Below, piece after piece: positions 8,701 to 12,139 of a DNA stretch of 12,139 nucleotides (the stretch's first letter is position 1; each line of letters opens with the position of its first letter). The notes beneath the pieces were generated by a model, which was not told where the DNA came from, did not search any database, and worked only from the letters and a program-made list of their open reading frames with translations. The position numbers and the translations under genes were made by a program. Source of the DNA: Conidiobolus incongruus B7586 (lineage: Eukaryota > Entomophthoromycota > Entomophthoromycetes > Entomophthorales > Conidiobolaceae); the NCBI GenBank assembly GCA_000697335.1, contig JNEM01009835.1:1-12139 (forward strand), in the 5' to 3' direction.

Positions 8701-11348
8701 ATCGAATGCTACCAAATTGGACGAATTACAATTCCAACTTGATCAGATTACCATCGAGAAGAAGGAATTGACCGAAACTTTGGCCAAGGTGAAGAAAAAT
8801 CATGACGAGGTGGTAAACAAACTTAAGGCTGAGTTGGATTTAATCAAGAGTGAAAAATCTCAAATGGAACAAGATAAACAAGCACTTCTAGAATCCAGCG
8901 AATCTAAACTCCAGTCCCTACAATCCGAAATCGATCATCTAACCACCCAAAAATCGGAACTGGAATCCACGATCCAACAAGTCCGAGACACTTCCACCAA
9001 AGAGGTTCAAGCTCTCAAGGTCCAAATTGACGAATTGACCCATTCAAAATCCCAATTGGAAGAGTCTCTAAAATTGATCAATGAAGGTAACAATAGTCAG
9101 ATCGCAACACTTCGGGAAAAGATTGATCAATTAACACAGGCTAAGGAATTATTGGACAAAAAATTGATGGATGCGACAGAAAGTCACAGCACCGAAGTTA
9201 GCCAATTAAAATCGGAGATTGATCAATTAACCACCCAAAAAAATGAAATGGAGCAAGAGTTGAAACATATTCGTGAGATTAATGAGTATAGGGTTAAGGA
9301 ATTACAAACAGAGCTGAATAGTTTGAGTGATGCCAAATCCAATTTGGAAGAAAAATTAACTCAACTGAGTAGTGACAATACTTCCAAAGTACAACAACTC
9401 CAAGCTGAATTGGATGAATTAATAAAATCCAAGGAAAATAGTGAGAAAGAGTTGCAATCAACGATTTCACAATTGCAAAGTCAATTGAGAGAGTTGGAGC
9501 AAACTAAAAAATCCATAGAAAGTGATTGGAATGCTAAGTTGACGGAGAGTACAAATGAGGTTACTACTTTGAAGGATCAATTGAAAGAGAGTAATGACAA
9601 GTTGGAATCTGCCAAGTCTGAATTGAATCGACTTAAATCAGGTGATTATTATAATGATCATTTTATCTTAAACATTTATTGAATATTCAAAATTAGATCA
9701 CTCAACTGAAATTCAATCCCTCAAATCCGAAATTGACTCAATAATCAAAGCGAAAGAAACTGCTCAAACCGAAATTCAAGAACTCAATAACAAATTCAAA
9801 TTAGTGGGAGAGACTAATGCTAAAGATGCTCAAGAGAAGTTGGACTCTATCAAATCAGGTAACTGCTATGTCAATTTACTCTATCAATATACTTATTGAG
9901 TTTTAGAGTATGAATCCAAGATTCAACAACTCGAATTGCAACAGAACCAAAACAAGTCCAAAATTGACAAATTTAGGACCGAGAACGATAATTTGCAATC
10001 AAAGATTACTGTAATGAAGGATACCATCGCTAAGAAATTGAAATCTGAATTGGTAACCTCTATCATGTTGTAATATTTATAATATATTAATGGTTTTTAG
10101 GATGAAAAGAATAAACTTAAACAACAATTAACCGATATCCAATCCAAATTTCAAGCTTTAAAAGATTCCGAAATTGCTAAAGACAAATTAATCAAAGATC
10201 TACAAAATCAACTTTCGGAACTCAAGGAATCCACTGATGAAACTCAAGCAACCATCCAACACCTACAGTCCCAACTTTTGGAGCGACAGAGTTCTGAAGA
10301 GCAATCCAAATTGGAATCAGAATCCATATTAAATGATTTACAATTCCAATTGAAGCAGCTTTCTGAAGAGAAAGGAACTTGGGAACGTAAGTGGAGTTAT
10401 GAAGAGCAGCAAAAATCCGATTTAGAATCCCAACTCTTAACTAAGTCATCCAATCTTGCACAAAGAGAGGAGCAGTTGGATCAACTTCAGAAGAAGTACG
10501 ACGAATCCCAAGAAAATATCGATAAGTTGGAATCACTTATCGAAGAATTACAATCTACACAAACTTCGGAAATTGATTTCGCCACAGCCAGTCTTAAAAA
10601 GCAATTGGTGGCTAAGAATCAATTGATTGGTGAGATGAGTACCAAGCTGAATAAGGCCAAAGTACCGCTTAAATTTTATAATTCATGATTGCTTATTGAC
10701 TTGATTGATTTAGGAAATTATTACAGATTTGAATCAAAAGAGTACTAAGACCAAAGAATTGGAGAAGAGGTTGAACGATAATGATTATCAAATTAAAGAA
10801 TTACAAAGAGAAGGTAAATCTCCTCCCTTTCACTAATAATATCAACTCAACTAACTTCAACATAGTTATTGCACTCACCAAGCAATTGGGAGAAGCTCTC
10901 AGCCAAAAGAATGATCTCGATCTCGAAATTGAAAATTCGCGCACATTGAATGCAGCTCACCTCGTCGAATTCCTAACTCTCCCTAGAGGTGACCCTAGAA
11001 GGTTTGAAATTTTACAAATTTTGGCAACGTCCCTAAGATTCGATGAGTATCAGAAGGAACAGGTATTTCTATATCTAAAAAAGCATAAAGATGCAATAAT
11101 CGACTTTTGATTTAGGCTGGACTAATCCGTAAGGCTGGTATATCGCCGCCACCACCTACTACACTTCAATTGCAGGATTCGCAACAGACGCCAACTAGTC
11201 CGGTGAGTCAACAAGAGGTAATTTTTAAATATATAATTTCATAGACAAGACATTAATTTCATAATTTATATAGAGCACTTCAAGTAATTGGATGTCGTAC
11301 ATTTATGGTGATTCTACTAATTTTCCAACTGAAAAGGATCTAGAATAA
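5750..11348 (+). CDS. Long Rud3/GMAP-210-type golgin with C-terminal GRAB domain
   Basis: Role: Rud3/GMAP-210 golgins are long coiled-coil tethers at the cis-Golgi; the GRAB domain binds Arf GTPase. Preferred exons: 5750-5960, 5996-6289, 6582-9641, 9697-9858, 9907-10052, 10101-10661, 10714-10813, 10866-11062, 11116-11217 and 11274-11348. Joined, they give 1636 codons with no internal stop. An extra exon, 6337-6524, breaks the frame and is listed separately. Residues 1-70 form a non-coiled head with PPPPSSS at 52-58. About 71-1510 is a nearly unbroken Lys/Glu/Gln/Ser/Leu coiled coil, with 32-residue repeats at 783-1134. The GRAB core spans about 1540-1585: HLVEFLTLPRGDPRRFEIL, then EYQKEQ, then AGLIRKAG across the exon 9/10 join. 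A Pro/Gln-rich tail ends in SSNWMSYIYG. At about 1635 residues it is much longer than yeast Rud3 (under 500) and nearer GMAP-210. The first intron (35 nt, GTGATA donor) is unusually short; the alternative is a one-base loss in the A5/T6 run there. All other joins are in phase. Confidence 0.85.
6337..6524 (+). other. Golgin cassette or 'poison' exon with in-frame TAG
   Basis: This 188-nt segment has proper exon borders: a 47-nt intron before it (6290-6336, GTAAGT donor, TAATAG acceptor) and a 57-nt intron after it (6525-6581, GTAATA donor, TTTTTAG acceptor). In the incoming frame it reads as coiled coil (KVSELETKLRNLE, then KLKDLEEK), then TAG at 6465-6467, then more coiled coil (SEEVNKNEGLIKEIKNLR). 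Its length is not a multiple of three, so inclusion also puts the next exon out of frame. Included, it would end the protein after about 211 residues. Skipped, the 5996-6289 and 6582-9641 exons join in phase. It was probably once a 189-nt, phase 1-1 coding exon. Confidence 0.6.
8423..9478 (+). repeat. Eleven tandem 32-residue coiled-coil units inside the golgin
   Basis: Eleven consecutive units of exactly 96 nt start at 8423, 8519, 8615, 8711, 8807, 8903, 8999, 9095, 9191, 9287 and 9383, with no gap or length change. Each unit follows the pattern x-x-h-x-x-L-x-x-x-h-D-x-h-T-x-x-K-x-x-L-E (h, hydrophobic), then a polar end such as E-S-N or S-H-S. Examples are LKSEIDQLTASK, LQSEIDHLTTQK, LREKIDQLTQAK and LKSEIDQLTTQK. 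A related unit just upstream is 25 residues, one heptad shorter. Thirty-two residues equal three heptads plus one hendecad, so each unit introduces one stutter in the coiled coil. DNA identity between units is only partial, so the repeat is old or selected at protein level. Confidence 0.9.
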
Positions 11349-11355
11349 GGAAAAT

Positions 11356-11361
11356 AATAAA
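11356..11361 (+). promoter_or_regulatory. Possible poly(A) signal of the golgin gene
   Basis: AATAAA begins 8 nt after the golgin TAA stop (11346-11348). The setting is very A+T-rich, so the hexamer has little weight on its own. Confidence 0.25.
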
Positions 11362-11945
11362 AAAATATTTTTATTAAAATTAATTTATAATATTATAAAA
11401 TTTTAAAAACAAATTTCAGATATTTTAATAAAAAATTTTTGATAAATTAAAAATTTTAAAAATGTATATAATTTTAAAATAGTGAAAAATAATTTAATAT
11501 TTTAATTATCAATATTATTGAAAAGATTTTTTTTAATTTTCAAATACCAGTAAATTAATTAAATTCAAAAATAATAAAATTTGAAAACTTTAAAAAAGTA
11601 ATGATAAATAAATATAATTGTTAATTATTTAAAATTTGAAAAATTAATTTTTTAGAGAGTTGTCAAAAATATAGTTAACAAAATTAAAAAATTAAAATAT
11701 GTTAATAAGAATAAGATGATATTAATATATATTTATTAAATTTTAAATAGTATAAATTAATATTATTATTATATAATAGTTATTTAATAATAACGAATTT
11801 CATTTATTTTATCAATAATTAAACTTGTATAAAATTTCAATATAACATTTTTATAGAAATAAATAATATAAGTCAGTTTTTTATTTTATAATTATTAATA
11901 CTCTACTAATAATGGCTAACCACTTATATATAAAAATAGTTTTTT

Positions 11946-12121
11946 AAAGTCTAAAATTTGATATTTTTAAATAGCTTAAATTTGGTTTTTAAGGATTTTC
12001 ACTCCTATAACCATATTTTTTAATAGTTTCTTTTATTATCAATAACTTTTTGCTATACTTTTAGCAAACTTCTAACACTTAAAAAACAGTTCTTTTTATT
12101 AAAGACTAAAATTTGATGTTT
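11946..12121 (+). repeat. Pair of 21-nt direct repeats
   Basis: AAAGTCTAAAATTTGATATT at 11946 and AAAGACTAAAATTTGATGTT at 12101 are near-identical (19 of 21 positions including the following T), 155 nt apart. Both follow an AGTT-plus-T-run. They may be a trace of a dispersed or tandem repeat, or chance in low-complexity DNA. Confidence 0.35.
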
Positions 12122-12139
12122 CACAAACCAATTAAATTT

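Larger units (their letters stand above)
11349..12139. other. A+T-rich flank without a recognisable gene
   Basis: The stretch past the golgin stop is dominated by A and T runs with no long open frame in either direction. It holds the golgin 3' UTR at its left end. Near the right end, TATATATAAAA at about 11924-11934 resembles a TATA element, but no gene start follows inside the window. A short direct repeat (11946-11966 and 12101-12121) is listed separately. Confidence 0.55.

Noticed and set aside
5750-11348. The coiled-coil gene as a myosin, SMC/kinetochore protein or GRIP-type golgin (Imh1).
   Set aside because: There is no motor or ATPase domain. The C-terminus has PRGDPRRFE and AGLIRKAG, typical of the GRAB domain of Rud3/GMAP-210, and lacks the Tyr-centred GRIP start.
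1-12139. Mobile elements, tRNA or rRNA genes, CRISPR arrays.
   Set aside because: I found no transposase or reverse-transcriptase motif, no terminal repeats, no tRNA or rRNA core sequences and no regularly spaced short repeats outside the coding repeat of the golgin.

Overview
This window looks like A+T-rich nuclear DNA of a eukaryote, most likely a fungus or a close relative. The genes are split by very short GT-AG introns, mostly 47-57 nt, and the non-coding DNA is strongly A+T-dominated. The best-preserved proteins are fungal-style secretory-pathway proteins: an Orm-family protein with a hydrophilic N-terminal extension, and a Rud3-type golgin with a GRAB domain. I cannot name the genus. 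Both intact genes fit the standard genetic code.

Layout, left to right. Positions 1-850 are A+T-rich and empty as far as I can see. About 850-1620 (+) holds what looks like a badly decayed WD40-repeat gene; the order of the remnants resembles PEX7, the peroxisomal import receptor, but this is inference. Positions 1835-2576 (-) carry a complete four-exon ORM gene, a regulator of sphingolipid synthesis in the ER. Positions 2835-4228 (-) carry a recognisable but broken ALG7, the enzyme that starts dolichol-linked N-glycan assembly. Positions 4229-5749 are a gene-free A+T-rich stretch. Positions 5750-11348 (+) carry a long multi-exon coiled-coil golgin ending in a GRAB domain. Positions 11349-12139 are again A+T-rich and without a recognisable gene.

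The three recognisable large loci all belong to the ER and Golgi: sphingolipid control, N-glycosylation and Golgi tethering. They are not an operon. ORM and ALG7 lie in tandem on the minus strand about 260 nt apart, and the golgin points away from them.

Three observations stand out. First, an ALG7 copy is dead while both neighbours are clean, so the damage is not general sequencing noise. Second, the golgin has a well-spliced 188-nt exon that carries an in-frame TAG and breaks the frame, whereas skipping it gives one open frame of 1635 codons; it behaves like a poison or cassette exon. Third, the golgin rod contains eleven consecutive units of exactly 32 residues (96 nt each), a period of three heptads plus one hendecad.
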